NCBI GenBank assembly: GCA_049317645.1
Contig: JBMOHV010000003.1
Coordinates: 1-48,193, forward strand
Length of the DNA: 48,193 nucleotides
Source of the DNA: SYHX01 sp049317645
Lineage (GTDB): Bacteria; Bacteroidota; Bacteroidia; UBA7662
Direction: 5' to 3'
Shown: positions 1 to 7,317 of the stretch, piece by piece
How the letters are laid out: each line of letters opens with the position of its first letter
How positions within the stretch are numbered: the first letter of the stretch is position 1
Position numbers and translations under genes: made by a program
Notes under the pieces: generated by a model
Seen by the model: the letters and a program-made list of their open reading frames with translations, nothing else
What the model was told of the DNA's origin: nothing
Database searches by the model: none

Positions 1-351
1 ATCCAACCTACCCAGGAACCATCGATGGTTGCGTTTGAGGATTTTGCGGCCATGGATTTGCGCTTGGTTGAGATTCTCGATGCCAAGCCCGTGTCCGGTG
101 CCGATAAGTTATTGGAGATACGCGTTGATTTGGGCAGTGAACAGAGGACCGTGGTTTCGGGCATCGCTCAACACTTTGCTCCCGATGAGCTCAAGGGCTG
201 TCAAGTTCTCATGCTGACCAACCTCGCGCCCCGCAAAATCCGCGGTGTCGAGTCCAGGGGCATGCTTTTGTTAGCCCAAAACAGCGATGGCAAATTGATT
301 TTGGTCGGTCCCCAGGGCGCTGGGACGGCTCCTGGCGATCAGGTTCGGTAA
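1..351 (+). CDS. metG: Methionyl-tRNA synthetase, C-terminal tRNA-binding domain (5' truncated)
   Basis: The frame is open from base 1 to the TAA at 349-351, so this is the 3' end of a longer gene cut by the window edge. The visible 116 residues form an OB-fold tRNA-binding domain: FEDFAAMDLR, then GADKLL, VVSGIA, and the NLAPRKIRG block followed by SxGMLLLA. This matches the C-terminal appendix of bacterial MetG, which dimerises the enzyme and helps hold tRNA-Met. A free-standing tRNA-binding protein (CsaA-like) could also contain this domain. The reading frame continuing upstream of the first Met (base 25), and the MetG-type ending, favour metG. It ends 21 bases before the stop of the convergent AraC-type gene. 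Confidence 0.85.
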   Translation: MQPTQEPSMVAFEDFAAMDLRLVEILDAKPVSGADKLLEIRVDLGSEQRTVVSGIAQHFAPDELKGCQVLMLTNLAPRKIRGVESRGMLLLAQNSDGKLILVGPQGAGTAPGDQVR

Positions 352-372
352 GCTTGGCTCAAGGGCCCGCTA

Positions 373-1173
373 TTAATCTTTGTTTTGGAGGTGCTGATGC
401 CGGAATTCGGTCGGTGTTTGACCCGTGTAGGTCATGAAAAGAGATGAAAAGTACGAGGGCGATGAAAATCCAGCCTTTTCGGCGATTTTGGACAAGATGC
501 AGCGACGGTTTTCGGGCCAATTGCGGATAAGTTCCGAAGCCTTGTTGATACGTTGCTGAACTAAGTAGGCCTTGGGGCCTTGTCCCAAATGCTGTTGACA
601 AATTTGTTGCAAGCGTACATTGCTAACACCGCATAACCGGGCCAAATGAGGTATGCTGCAGCGTGTATCCGCATGGTGTTCTTCAATGCTACGGCAAAAT
701 TGCTGAACGATTTGTTCTTCACTGAGTCTTGATGCCAGCATTCGCTGTTTGCGCTTGATGGATTTGGTGGCCTGGGAGCAATGGCGCAGGGCCATTCGAA
801 TGGATTTGAGCAAATCGGCTTGATCTGAGCCATCTTGCCAAGTTTTATCCAAGGTTTTGGTGCGAAGGCGCAGTGTCTTGGCCGTGCCTTTTCCCTGCCA
901 TTCCAGGACCAGGGTATGGCCTTGGTTCATAGCATCCTGAAGACGATCGTGCAGGCTGTTGGTTTCCAAAAGAACGACAACAGGCAAGACAGAATTTTGA
1001 AGATGAGCGTCTGGGTTCAAAAGTTGAGCGCAGTCCCGCGCCCCACCGTGTCGATGTTGCCATAACCACTGCAGCCAGGTAGGCAACGTCTTTGGCGAGT
1101 CGTTGGATTCGATGGAGTTACGAGGCTCAAGCTCGGCTAAGCGAGATGCTTCCAAGTAAAGGATGTATTTCAT
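373..1173 (-). CDS. AraC-family transcriptional regulator
   Basis: A 266-residue protein whose last ~100 residues are an AraC-type double helix-turn-helix. The first helix pair is around SIPHLARLCGVSNVRL and the second around LSKIAEKAGFSSPSYFSSLF, ending with the usual TGQTPTEFR. The N-terminal ~150 residues show no ligand domain that I recognise. They could be a degenerate receiver-like or unrelated sensing module, since the HTH resembles those at the end of Bacteroidota response regulators. The gene lies downstream of the phosphoesterase/glycosyltransferase pair on the same strand but is separated by 127 bases containing repeats and a palindrome, so it probably has its own promoter and may regulate itself. 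Its targets are unknown. Confidence 0.85.
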   Translation of the reverse strand: MKYILYLEASRLAELEPRNSIESNDSPKTLPTWLQWLWQHRHGGARDCAQLLNPDAHLQNSVLPVVVLLETNSLHDRLQDAMNQGHTLVLEWQGKGTAKTLRLRTKTLDKTWQDGSDQADLLKSIRMALRHCSQATKSIKRKQRMLASRLSEEQIVQQFCRSIEEHHADTRCSIPHLARLCGVSNVRLQQICQQHLGQGPKAYLVQQRINKASELIRNWPENRRCILSKIAEKAGFSSPSYFSSLFMTYTGQTPTEFRHQHLQNKD

Positions 1174-1183
1174 GGGGTCCGAC

Positions 1184-1209
1184 GTTACCCAAAATTTTGG
1201 CTGGGTAAC
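1184..1209 (-). promoter_or_regulatory. Palindromic operator candidate ahead of the AraC-type gene
   Basis: Perfect 7-base inverted arms GTTACCC (1184-1190) and GGGTAAC (1203-1209) flank a self-complementary core CCAAAATTTTGG (1189-1200). The element sits 10 bases upstream of the regulator's ATG and just downstream of a -7-like box on the minus strand (CATTTTTG, 1214-1221, one mismatch to TAnnTTTG). It lacks a following T-run, so an operator is more likely than a terminator. Binding by the adjacent regulator is inference. Confidence 0.5.
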
Positions 1210-1254
1210 AAAACAAAAATGAGGTGGTTCCTCCCGCGGTCCTTCTCAGACACC

Positions 1255-1307
1255 CCCTACAAAAACCCCTACAAATGAAGAGGGGGGCTCCCCAAAATCC
1301 CTACAAA
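1255..1307. repeat. Three direct repeats of CCCTACAAA
   Basis: Identical 9-mers start at 1255, 1267 and 1299, so they are 12 and 32 bases apart, close to one and three helical turns. The last copy covers the stop codon of the glycosyltransferase gene. Phased direct repeats upstream of a promoter are typical of AraC-family binding sites. Their place 80-135 bases ahead of the AraC-type gene suggests regulatory use. That link is inference. Confidence 0.45.
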
Positions 1308-2335
1308 ACCCTGTTTTGACCCACCTTGTCAAGACATAGGCTCAAAAGCGCTTCGGTATGGTCCGGCCAGGCCCTCGCGACGGGGCTTTTGCCTTGGAGC
1401 CAGGTTCGTAAATCATCCACCATCGAGGAGGACAATCCGGGGGAGGTGGGTATGCCCATACGGCGCAGCGCTTCGGCGTTGCAAGCCTGTTCGTATTGCT
1501 GCTTCATGGGAATAACCCAAAGTTTTTTGCCCAAAAAGAGGGCCTCGGCCGGGGTCTCGAACCCTGCGCCGCAGAGCACGGCTTCGGCATGTTCCAGGTG
1601 TTTGCAAAAGAGGGCATCGCCGGCCGGATGCACCGTCACCCGGCCAAAACGAGCAGTGGCTTTTTGTCTTTTGCTAAAAACAACCCAAGAACGCGCAGGG
1701 TCCACTTTTTGCAGAAAGGCGACGAGTAGGTCGTCCTGGTAGGCGGGTAGATAGACCAAGACTTCCCCGGAATCGTGACTGGGACGGAGCATTCGAATCC
1801 CAGGGCGGATGACCGGGGTATGGATAAAGTCGTCGTAGGCCTCAAAGTGCAATCCAATCGCCGAAGGACAGGGGGCGTAGTGTTGGAACATCCATTCGGC
1901 CACGGGTTCATCCAGGCTAAACCGGTTTCGGGCGGGCCTGGGGGCGTTTTTGGACAAAAAAGAAGCCTGGTGACTCAAGGAAACCATGCGATCAAAACCC
2001 TGCCTGCGCGCTGCCAGAGCCGAAACCGGCTCAAAATCGTTGATCACCAAGTCGTATGAGCGCAATGGCAGGGCCCGGCTATCCTGCAACAGAGCGAGGG
2101 GACGCTGAATGCGAAGGGTTTGGTACCAATCAATCCCCCCATTTTGGCCAAAAACAAAACCAGCGCCGTTAAAACGATAGAGAATCGGATACGTTACCGA
2201 TACCTGGACATCCCTACCAGAAACAAGCAAGTCGAGTTCGCCTCTCTTTTGCAGAGCTGGAATAAGGGCCCCTGCTCGGCTCAAGTGTCCGTTACCGGTG
2301 CCTTGGATGGCGTAAAGTAGGCGGGTTTTGCTCAA
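1301..2335 (-). CDS. Glycosyltransferase-like protein (PF13528 / TIGR00661 type)
   Basis: A 344-residue protein with the GT-B style N-terminal loop GTGNGHLSR (residues 12-20) and a C-terminal nucleotide-sugar site CGAGFETPAEAL followed by KQQYEQACNA. This pattern resembles the UDP-glycosyltransferase/MurG-like family annotated as glycosyl transferase family 28 or PF13528. There are no membrane segments. Donor and acceptor cannot be read from the sequence. The ATG overlaps the stop of the upstream phosphoesterase gene by four bases, so the two are translationally coupled. Because the partner resembles LpxH, a role in making or trimming an envelope glycolipid is plausible but unproven. Confidence 0.75.
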   Translation of the reverse strand: MSKTRLLYAIQGTGNGHLSRAGALIPALQKRGELDLLVSGRDVQVSVTYPILYRFNGAGFVFGQNGGIDWYQTLRIQRPLALLQDSRALPLRSYDLVINDFEPVSALAARRQGFDRMVSLSHQASFLSKNAPRPARNRFSLDEPVAEWMFQHYAPCPSAIGLHFEAYDDFIHTPVIRPGIRMLRPSHDSGEVLVYLPAYQDDLLVAFLQKVDPARSWVVFSKRQKATARFGRVTVHPAGDALFCKHLEHAEAVLCGAGFETPAEALFLGKKLWVIPMKQQYEQACNAEALRRMGIPTSPGLSSSMVDDLRTWLQGKSPVARAWPDHTEALLSLCLDKVGQNRVL

Positions 2336-3240
2336 GGGGTGCCCAGGCGAGTAGAGGCTGAAACCGTGGCCAAGGAAAAAATTTCTTCGAGGAAGGGGTG
2401 GGGCACGGCGTTGGGAACGGTCGTCATCGGTGGGTCATCGGATGCGAATGGAGCGTTCTGTCGGATTTCATCAGGACGGGCCGCGTAACGGTGCAAAGTC
2501 CATTGCCCCAGGTGGTATTCCAAGGCGGTCAGGTTTTCGATCCAATCCCCGGAATTCAGGTAGGTGACGGTTCGAGCTTCTTGACCGGGAGGCGGGGTCG
2601 ATGAGGAGGTCATGGTTTTGATGACGGGTTGATGAATATGCCCGCAGATGACATAATCATAGCCTCGTTCAATCGCCAGATCGGCCGCAATTTGTTCAAA
2701 ATCCGAGATGAAGCTGACCGCGGTTTTGACCCCGTCTTTGATTCGTTTGGACAAGCTTATTTTGTCCCGACCGAGTTTTTCAAGCACGTGGTTTACAAAG
2801 CGATTGAGGACAATCAAGAGGTCGTAACCGTGTCCGCCCAAACGGGCCAGCCACTTGGAATACTGCATGCTAACATCAAAAACATCTCCATGGAAAAACC
2901 AAGCCTTGCGTCCGTCGATTTCCAGAACCAACTTGTCGCGCAGGTAGAGATTACCCATTCGGTAGTCGCTGAATTTGCGAAGCATTTCATCGTGATTTCC
3001 GGTGAGGTAATAGACCGGAACGCCTTGCTCCGCAAATTTTAACAATTTTCGAATCACCTGCATATGGGAGGCGGGCCAATAGCGTTTTTTGAATTGCCAA
3101 ATGTCCACGATATCCCCGTTCAATACCAGGGTGCCCGGCTGGACTTGGTCTAGGTAGCGAAGGAGCTCCCTCCCGTGGCAACCGTAGGTTCCCAGGTGCA
3201 AATCCGACAAAACCAGCAAGTCGATTGTGCGCTTTTCCAT
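2332..3240 (-). CDS. LpxH-like metallophosphoesterase (UDP-2,3-diacylglucosamine diphosphatase family)
   Basis: A calcineurin-like phosphoesterase with the five metal-binding blocks in order: SDLHLG, NGDIVD, GNHDE, FHGDVFD and GHIHQP. I place the start at MEKRTIDLL, because Bacteroidota relatives begin there and the first motif then follows at residue 12; an in-frame ATG at 3264 would add eight residues. Length is about 302 residues, longer than classical LpxH (about 240). A second, more canonical LpxH lies at 30810-31622, so this copy is a paralogue and may act on a different nucleotide-lipid or phosphodiester. It is coupled to the glycosyltransferase downstream, and the pairing suggests envelope lipid or glycan metabolism. 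Confidence 0.75.
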   Translation of the reverse strand: MEKRTIDLLVLSDLHLGTYGCHGRELLRYLDQVQPGTLVLNGDIVDIWQFKKRYWPASHMQVIRKLLKFAEQGVPVYYLTGNHDEMLRKFSDYRMGNLYLRDKLVLEIDGRKAWFFHGDVFDVSMQYSKWLARLGGHGYDLLIVLNRFVNHVLEKLGRDKISLSKRIKDGVKTAVSFISDFEQIAADLAIERGYDYVICGHIHQPVIKTMTSSSTPPPGQEARTVTYLNSGDWIENLTALEYHLGQWTLHRYAARPDEIRQNAPFASDDPPMTTVPNAVPHPFLEEIFSLATVSASTRLGTP

Positions 3241-3362
3241 CGTGTCTAGAACCTTGAATGACACGAATTTCGCGTTTCAATGTAAATACAACGTGAAATC
3301 TGGTCCTTGGCCGGACTTTGTATGCTATTTTGGACGTGTGAACAAGGTAAAAATGGTCGTTT

Positions 3363-4121
3363 ATGAAGCTTTTTGACCCGTTTGGGAACCCCCTGCTTAT
3401 CAAGCGGGTGATGTTTGGGGTCTTCGGCTCTTTTTTCTACATTGGTTTGTGCGTTATCAACCGCCTTCGCATTGAGGGTACCGAAAAGATCCGCAAGCTA
3501 CCAGCGCAGAATGTTCTTTTTGTTTCCAACCATCAGACCTATTACCGGGATGTGATGGCCATTTTTCATTCGATTTGTGCCGCCAAATGGGGTTACGGTC
3601 GGCGTTTGTGGGCTCCCTTCTATTTGTTGTGGACCCCGGCCCGCCTGTACTATGTCGCTGCCACCGAGACCATGAAAAAAAGCGGGATTTTGCCTTGGCT
3701 TTTCAGCCTCGCAGGGGCCGTTACGGTCAAAAGATCCTGGAGGGAAGGTGGTGAGGAAGTTCAGCGTCAGGTGGATGTATCGGAAGTGGACAAGATTTAC
3801 AAGGCCCTGGATTTTGGCTGGGTTCTCACCTTTCCTCAAGGAACCACCAAGCCCTATGCCGAAGGCCGTCGTGGGGTTGCTCAGATCATCAAGGACCAAC
3901 AACCCATTGTGATTCCGGTGGTCATTAACGGATTTCGCCGTGCTTTCAACAAAAAAGGTCTTTTACTCAAAAAAAGAAACGTAGACCTGACGGTAACGTT
4001 CAAAGATCCCTTGGAATTGGATTATACGGCGAGCAAGGATCAGATTATTGCTCAAATCATGGACGCGATTGAGCAGAGCGATCGCTACCGCTTCCCCCAT
4101 TATAGTCCTTCCCTAAAGTAA
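3363..4121 (+). CDS. 1-acyl-glycerol-3-phosphate acyltransferase family protein
   Basis: A 252-residue PlsC-family acyltransferase. The acceptor/catalytic block is NHQTYYRD, where His and Asp are five rather than four residues apart. As far as I recall this spacing is usual for this Bacteroidota subfamily. The second block is FPQGTTKP, in place of the common FPEGTRS. An N-terminal hydrophobic segment (about residues 12-30) suggests membrane association. Expected role: acylating lysophosphatidate or another lysolipid in phospholipid synthesis. It is divergent from the phosphoesterase gene with a 98-base gap (counted to 3264), and its 3' end overlaps the convergent AlbA_2 gene by 65 bases. Confidence 0.8.
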   Translation: MKLFDPFGNPLLIKRVMFGVFGSFFYIGLCVINRLRIEGTEKIRKLPAQNVLFVSNHQTYYRDVMAIFHSICAAKWGYGRRLWAPFYLLWTPARLYYVAATETMKKSGILPWLFSLAGAVTVKRSWREGGEEVQRQVDVSEVDKIYKALDFGWVLTFPQGTTKPYAEGRRGVAQIIKDQQPIVIPVVINGFRRAFNKKGLLLKKRNVDLTVTFKDPLELDYTASKDQIIAQIMDAIEQSDRYRFPHYSPSLK

Positions 4122-4797
4122 AGAATTCTTCTTTTTCGTGGGTGTGCAAGGTGATTAAGCCCGCGCGGGTCAATTGAAGGAGCATACGATGGGCTCGGCC
4201 CGTCGACAAATTGAACATTTTGCGGCATTCCTGAACGCGAATGCGGGCGTGATTGCGCAGGTATTCCAAGAGGGCTTGTTCTCGGCTACCAAACTCCAAG
4301 AGAGGTTCGTCGTGATCCGCTTCTTGGTTTTGTAACATCTTGATGCTCATGGGCGATGCCAATAGACATTGGTCTCCGTTGCGGAGGTAGACCTCCCATT
4401 CCCTGCCCTCGCCCAAGTTACGTACAGGCTTATCCTTGGCCTCTGCAATTTGAACCACCAAAATTTCTTTGAGACCGACACGAACCGTCGTAAAGTGGAG
4501 CTGAACCTCCGGCTGGCAAAAATGCTTGGCGGCCCCCAGCAGCATCTCGGTTTCGTCGGCAGGACGAATGTTACGAAGACTGCGATTATCGCGAACGCCC
4601 ACCAGCAGGCGACCTCCTTCGGCATTGGCAAAGGCGGCCAGGGTCCTCGCAATTTTGCGGGATGAGGTGATAGTTTCCTTGAAATCCTGCCGACGGTTTT
4701 CGCCCTCTTCGATCCAACGGTACAGCTGCACCGCGGTGATTTCACTTTCCTGCTCCCATGGGTTAGGGGTCGTTGGGTGGCCGGGCAGGGATTTCAT
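4057..4797 (-). CDS. AlbA_2/Schlafen-type putative DNA-binding, ATP-binding protein
   Basis: The N-terminal half shows the AlbA_2 pattern: RRQDFKE, then AFANAEGGRLLVGVRDN, and later YLRNGDQCLLAS. The C-terminal ~70 residues look like a winged helix (EQALLEYLRNHARI to AGLITLHTHE). Such proteins are often annotated as ATP-binding or DNA-binding, but their biochemical role is not settled. An in-frame ATG at 4890 gives a proline-rich extension overlapping the upstream gene, so I prefer 4797, which leaves 68 bases after the alkyltransferase-like gene. The last ~20 codons are antisense to the acyltransferase 3' end. Placement beside an ATL gene hints at DNA metabolism, but this is inference. Confidence 0.7.
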   Translation of the reverse strand: MKSLPGHPTTPNPWEQESEITAVQLYRWIEEGENRRQDFKETITSSRKIARTLAAFANAEGGRLLVGVRDNRSLRNIRPADETEMLLGAAKHFCQPEVQLHFTTVRVGLKEILVVQIAEAKDKPVRNLGEGREWEVYLRNGDQCLLASPMSIKMLQNQEADHDEPLLEFGSREQALLEYLRNHARIRVQECRKMFNLSTGRAHRMLLQLTRAGLITLHTHEKEEFFTLGKDYNGGSGSDRSAQSRP

Positions 4798-4865
4798 TTG
4801 TTGGGCGGGATGGGGTCGTCGGGGAGCTCCGAGGTTGGTGGATTCACAGGAAGGGTGGCCCGGAA

Positions 4866-5192
4866 TTACAGGAGGGATTCGGGGTTCCAAAACAAACGCT
4901 CAAAATCGCAGATACGGTCTTCGATGACTTGAATATTTTCGGCGGCCAGCAGATCGACCATGGGTTGTTGAGGGTCAAAGTGGTGCTTTCCGCTGAGAAG
5001 CCCGGTTCGGTTGACCACTCGATGGGCGGGTACCGTGGGTTGGATAGCGTGGCAGGCATTGAGAGCGTAACCCACGGCCCGCGCACTGCGCCCACTACCC
5101 AAGAAGCGCGCGATAGCCCCGTAGGTGGTGACGCGTCCAGGCGGTATCAGCCGGACGACCTCGTAAACGCGGTCAAAAAAATCGGGGTCCAT
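4866..5192 (-). CDS. Alkyltransferase-like protein (MGMT family lacking the active cysteine)
   Basis: A 108-residue stand-alone MGMT C-terminal domain: IPPGRVTTYGAIARFLG, then GRSARAVGYALN, then VPAHRVVNRTG. In true O6-alkylguanine transferases the last block is PCHRV. Here alanine (residue 56) replaces the alkyl-accepting cysteine, as in ATL proteins, which bind O6-alkylguanine and flag it for nucleotide excision repair instead of reversing it. The length fits ATLs (about 100-110). It is the first gene of a pair with the AlbA_2 gene. A uvrA gene lies at 44848-47685 in the same window, so the repair pathway ATLs feed is present. Confidence 0.85.
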   Translation of the reverse strand: MDPDFFDRVYEVVRLIPPGRVTTYGAIARFLGSGRSARAVGYALNACHAIQPTVPAHRVVNRTGLLSGKHHFDPQQPMVDLLAAENIQVIEDRICDFERLFWNPESLL

Positions 5193-5238
5193 CTTGTTGG
5201 GTATGCAAAGTTCAAGGGTCGAGCTTTATGTTTAACCC

Positions 5239-5877
5239 ATGTCCTGGATTTTGGGAAATACAGACCGCCTGATGGATGCTCGCTTTGCGGCGGCGGCAGG
5301 GGCGGAGCGTCTGGTCCTGAGTTTGGATGCCGATGCAGGGGCCTGGAACGAAATCAGTGGCTGGGTCGCAGGACCGGATTTGTGGTTGTTGGCCACGCCG
5401 GCTTTGGCGGAGGCTGGGCCTGGATTGACGGAGCGGTTTTTGGAATGCAAGGGATTGTACTGCAGGGATTCAGTCGTGTGGGAAGGGATGGAACGCCTGG
5501 GCGATGCCTTTGCGTTGGAGATGCCAGGTTGGGCGTTGGAGTTGAGCCCCGATGTCTTGGGACGCTTGCGCAACAGGGGTGGTTGGGGCTCCCGTATGCC
5601 GGATTGGTTGGTCGTGGATCCATGGGCGCTGGATGCAGTCGATGGGGCTTTTGTAGGCGGGGTTTCGGGCCCGAATCTGCGCTGGTTTGCGCTGGTTTCA
5701 ATCAAGCCGGGAGCCGATCCAGTGGATGCTGACCGGTTGGCGCAGCGTTTGAAGGATTTGGCCCAAGAAATAGGAACCGCCTGTGCTGGATTGTATTTCG
5801 AGGCAAAGCCTGGTCAGGATTCGGAATATGTTACGATTGAAGACTGGGTGGACGCGATGGAGGGACATTTCGCCTAA
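5239..5877 (+). CDS. Hypothetical protein, possibly a divergent TrpF-like beta/alpha-barrel
   Basis: A 212-residue frame with regular coding character but no motif I can name firmly. The start (ILGNTDRLMDARFAAAAGAE) has the strand-helix rhythm of phosphoribosylanthranilate isomerase-like barrels, in particular a Bacteroidota group beginning with a DARYCAGMG-like block. Total length fits TrpF (about 205). The catalytic Cys/Asp pair of TrpF is not evident, so enzyme activity is doubtful. It is divergent from the ATL gene across a 46-base gap, and its stop overlaps the convergent trmB stop by a few bases. A longer frame on the same strand (from 4773) is a shadow of this gene and the ATL gene. 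Confidence 0.5.
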   Translation: MSWILGNTDRLMDARFAAAAGAERLVLSLDADAGAWNEISGWVAGPDLWLLATPALAEAGPGLTERFLECKGLYCRDSVVWEGMERLGDAFALEMPGWALELSPDVLGRLRNRGGWGSRMPDWLVVDPWALDAVDGAFVGGVSGPNLRWFALVSIKPGADPVDADRLAQRLKDLAQEIGTACAGLYFEAKPGQDSEYVTIEDWVDAMEGHFA

Positions 5878-6572
5878 GTCCATCTTGCTCGCACATAGTG
5901 AATGGGAAGGCCTTGGGCCATGTACCTGGATTCATAGGTGGTCAGAACGGAGAGGGTCTCTTCCTCGTAGGCATTTCGTTGCGTCCTTTCATCCGGATGA
6001 TGAACATCACGAATGCAGCGCTCCAGGGTTAGGCCGTTATCTTTCCAAGCTTCCAAGGTGTATTCAAACAAGGCGGTATTATCGGTTTTGAGATGAAGGC
6101 AGCCACCGTTTTGTAACACTTTACGGTATCTTTTTAAAAAAGCCGGACTCGTCAGCCGTTTTTTTTCGCGGCTTTCACGGGGTTGGGGATCCGGAAAGGT
6201 GATCCATATTTCGGAAATTTCTCCCTCACCAAAATACATTTCGATGTCCTCCAGTCGGGTCCGCAAAAAACCGGCGTTGTTCAGGCCAAGGGCTTCAATT
6301 TGTTTGGCTCCGTGCCACATGCGGGCCCCTTTGATATCGGCCCCCAGCCATAGGTGACCTGGTTTTTTGGAACCCACACCCACGGTCCAAAGGCCCGTTC
6401 CGCAACCCAGCTCCAGGATGAGTGGGGTGTCTTGGCTTGGGGAAGAAGGGATTGTTAGCGCTTCGGGGTTTTGCAGGCGCTCCCTCCATGTCCACGCCGA
6501 GTTGGGGGGATGCTCCCATACCCGGGGCATGCGCGCCATTTCGGCAAAATGCAGAAGTTTGCGCCGTGACAA
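5874..6572 (-). CDS. trmB: tRNA (guanine-N7-)-methyltransferase
   Basis: TrmB makes m7G at position 46 of tRNAs using S-adenosylmethionine. Visible are the SAM loop LELGCGTG, GADIKGARMWHGA, the substrate-binding TFPDPQPR block and the C-terminal TTYESRY segment. No ATG fits the family's N-terminus. A TTG at 6570-6572 gives a start SRRKLLHFAEM, aligned with the MGKNKLxxFAE start of relatives, so I use it (232 residues, normal length). It begins 7 bases after the pdxJ stop and is the last gene of the HesB-pdxJ-trmB operon. Its stop overlaps that of the convergent barrel gene. Confidence 0.9.
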   Translation of the reverse strand: MSRRKLLHFAEMARMPRVWEHPPNSAWTWRERLQNPEALTIPSSPSQDTPLILELGCGTGLWTVGVGSKKPGHLWLGADIKGARMWHGAKQIEALGLNNAGFLRTRLEDIEMYFGEGEISEIWITFPDPQPRESREKKRLTSPAFLKRYRKVLQNGGCLHLKTDNTALFEYTLEAWKDNGLTLERCIRDVHHPDERTQRNAYEEETLSVLTTYESRYMAQGLPIHYVRARWT

Positions 6573-6579
6573 ACGAGTA

Positions 6580-7317
6580 TCAGGATAGTGTATTGCTGTG
6601 CAGAGCCCGACGGTAGAGTCGGACGGTGTTTTCGAGACCCAGGTACAGGGCATCCGCCACCAGGGCATGCCCAATGGAAACTTCGTGCAGGAGCGGGAGA
6701 CGGGTGTTCAATGCGGCCAGATTGGACAAATTCAAGTCATGACCCGCGTTCACCAGCAGTCCACTATCCAGTGCTCGGTGGTAGGCGGCCTCGTAGGGTG
6801 CGGTGCAGTTCGCTGTCTTGTCTTTTGAATCATAACAACGGGCAAAGCCTTCGGTGTACAATTCGACTGCTTGGGCGCCCAGTTCGGCGGCTTGTTCTGC
6901 ATGGCGCGGGTTCGGGTCAATAAAAAGGGAAACCCGAATGCCTGCGGCGTTCAGTTTTGCTATGAGTGGCCGCAATCGTTCCCCGTCCTGATCCAAATCC
7001 CAACCATGGTCCGATGTCCGTTGCAGGGGGTGATCGGGGACCAAGGTGGCCTGAGCAGGCCGGACCTCCAAAACCAAATCCATAAAGTACGATTCCAAAG
7101 GATTACCCTCCACATTCAACTCGGTGCTCAAGGACTGACGCAGCGCCCTGACATCGTCGGGGCGTACATGCCGGGCGTCGGGACGGGGATGTACGGTGAT
7201 TCCGTCGGCTCCAAATCGTTCGCAATCCAAGGCAAATTGGACCGGATCGGGCACGCCGTGGTCTCTGCTGTTTCGCAGCAGCGCTATTTTGTTGACATTA
7301 ACGCTGAGGCGGGTCAA
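6580..7317 (-). CDS. pdxJ: Pyridoxine 5'-phosphate synthase
   Basis: A TIM-barrel enzyme that condenses 3-amino-2-oxopropyl phosphate with 1-deoxyxylulose 5-phosphate to give pyridoxine 5'-phosphate in the DXP-dependent vitamin B6 route. Diagnostic blocks: LSVNVNKIALLRNSR at the N-terminus, FGADGITVHPRPDARH, ELNVEGNP, and NAGHDLNLSNL near the end. At 245 residues it is full length. It overlaps the upstream HesB-family gene by four bases (ATGA) and precedes trmB by 7 bases. B6 supply matches the PLP enzymes encoded nearby (Kbl and GcvP). Confidence 0.95.
   Translation of the reverse strand: MTRLSVNVNKIALLRNSRDHGVPDPVQFALDCERFGADGITVHPRPDARHVRPDDVRALRQSLSTELNVEGNPLESYFMDLVLEVRPAQATLVPDHPLQRTSDHGWDLDQDGERLRPLIAKLNAAGIRVSLFIDPNPRHAEQAAELGAQAVELYTEGFARCYDSKDKTANCTAPYEAAYHRALDSGLLVNAGHDLNLSNLAALNTRLPLLHEVSIGHALVADALYLGLENTVRLYRRALHSNTLS

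Noticed and set aside
1184..1209. Palindrome as a terminator for the glycosyltransferase transcript
   Set aside because: No T-run follows on either strand at the right side, and it lies next to the regulator's start codon, so an operator is more likely.
4773..5732. Long plus-strand frame of 319 codons, Gly/Arg/Trp-rich
   Set aside because: It runs antisense to the ATL gene and in another frame of the 5239-5877 gene. Composition is typical of shadow frames and no motif is present.
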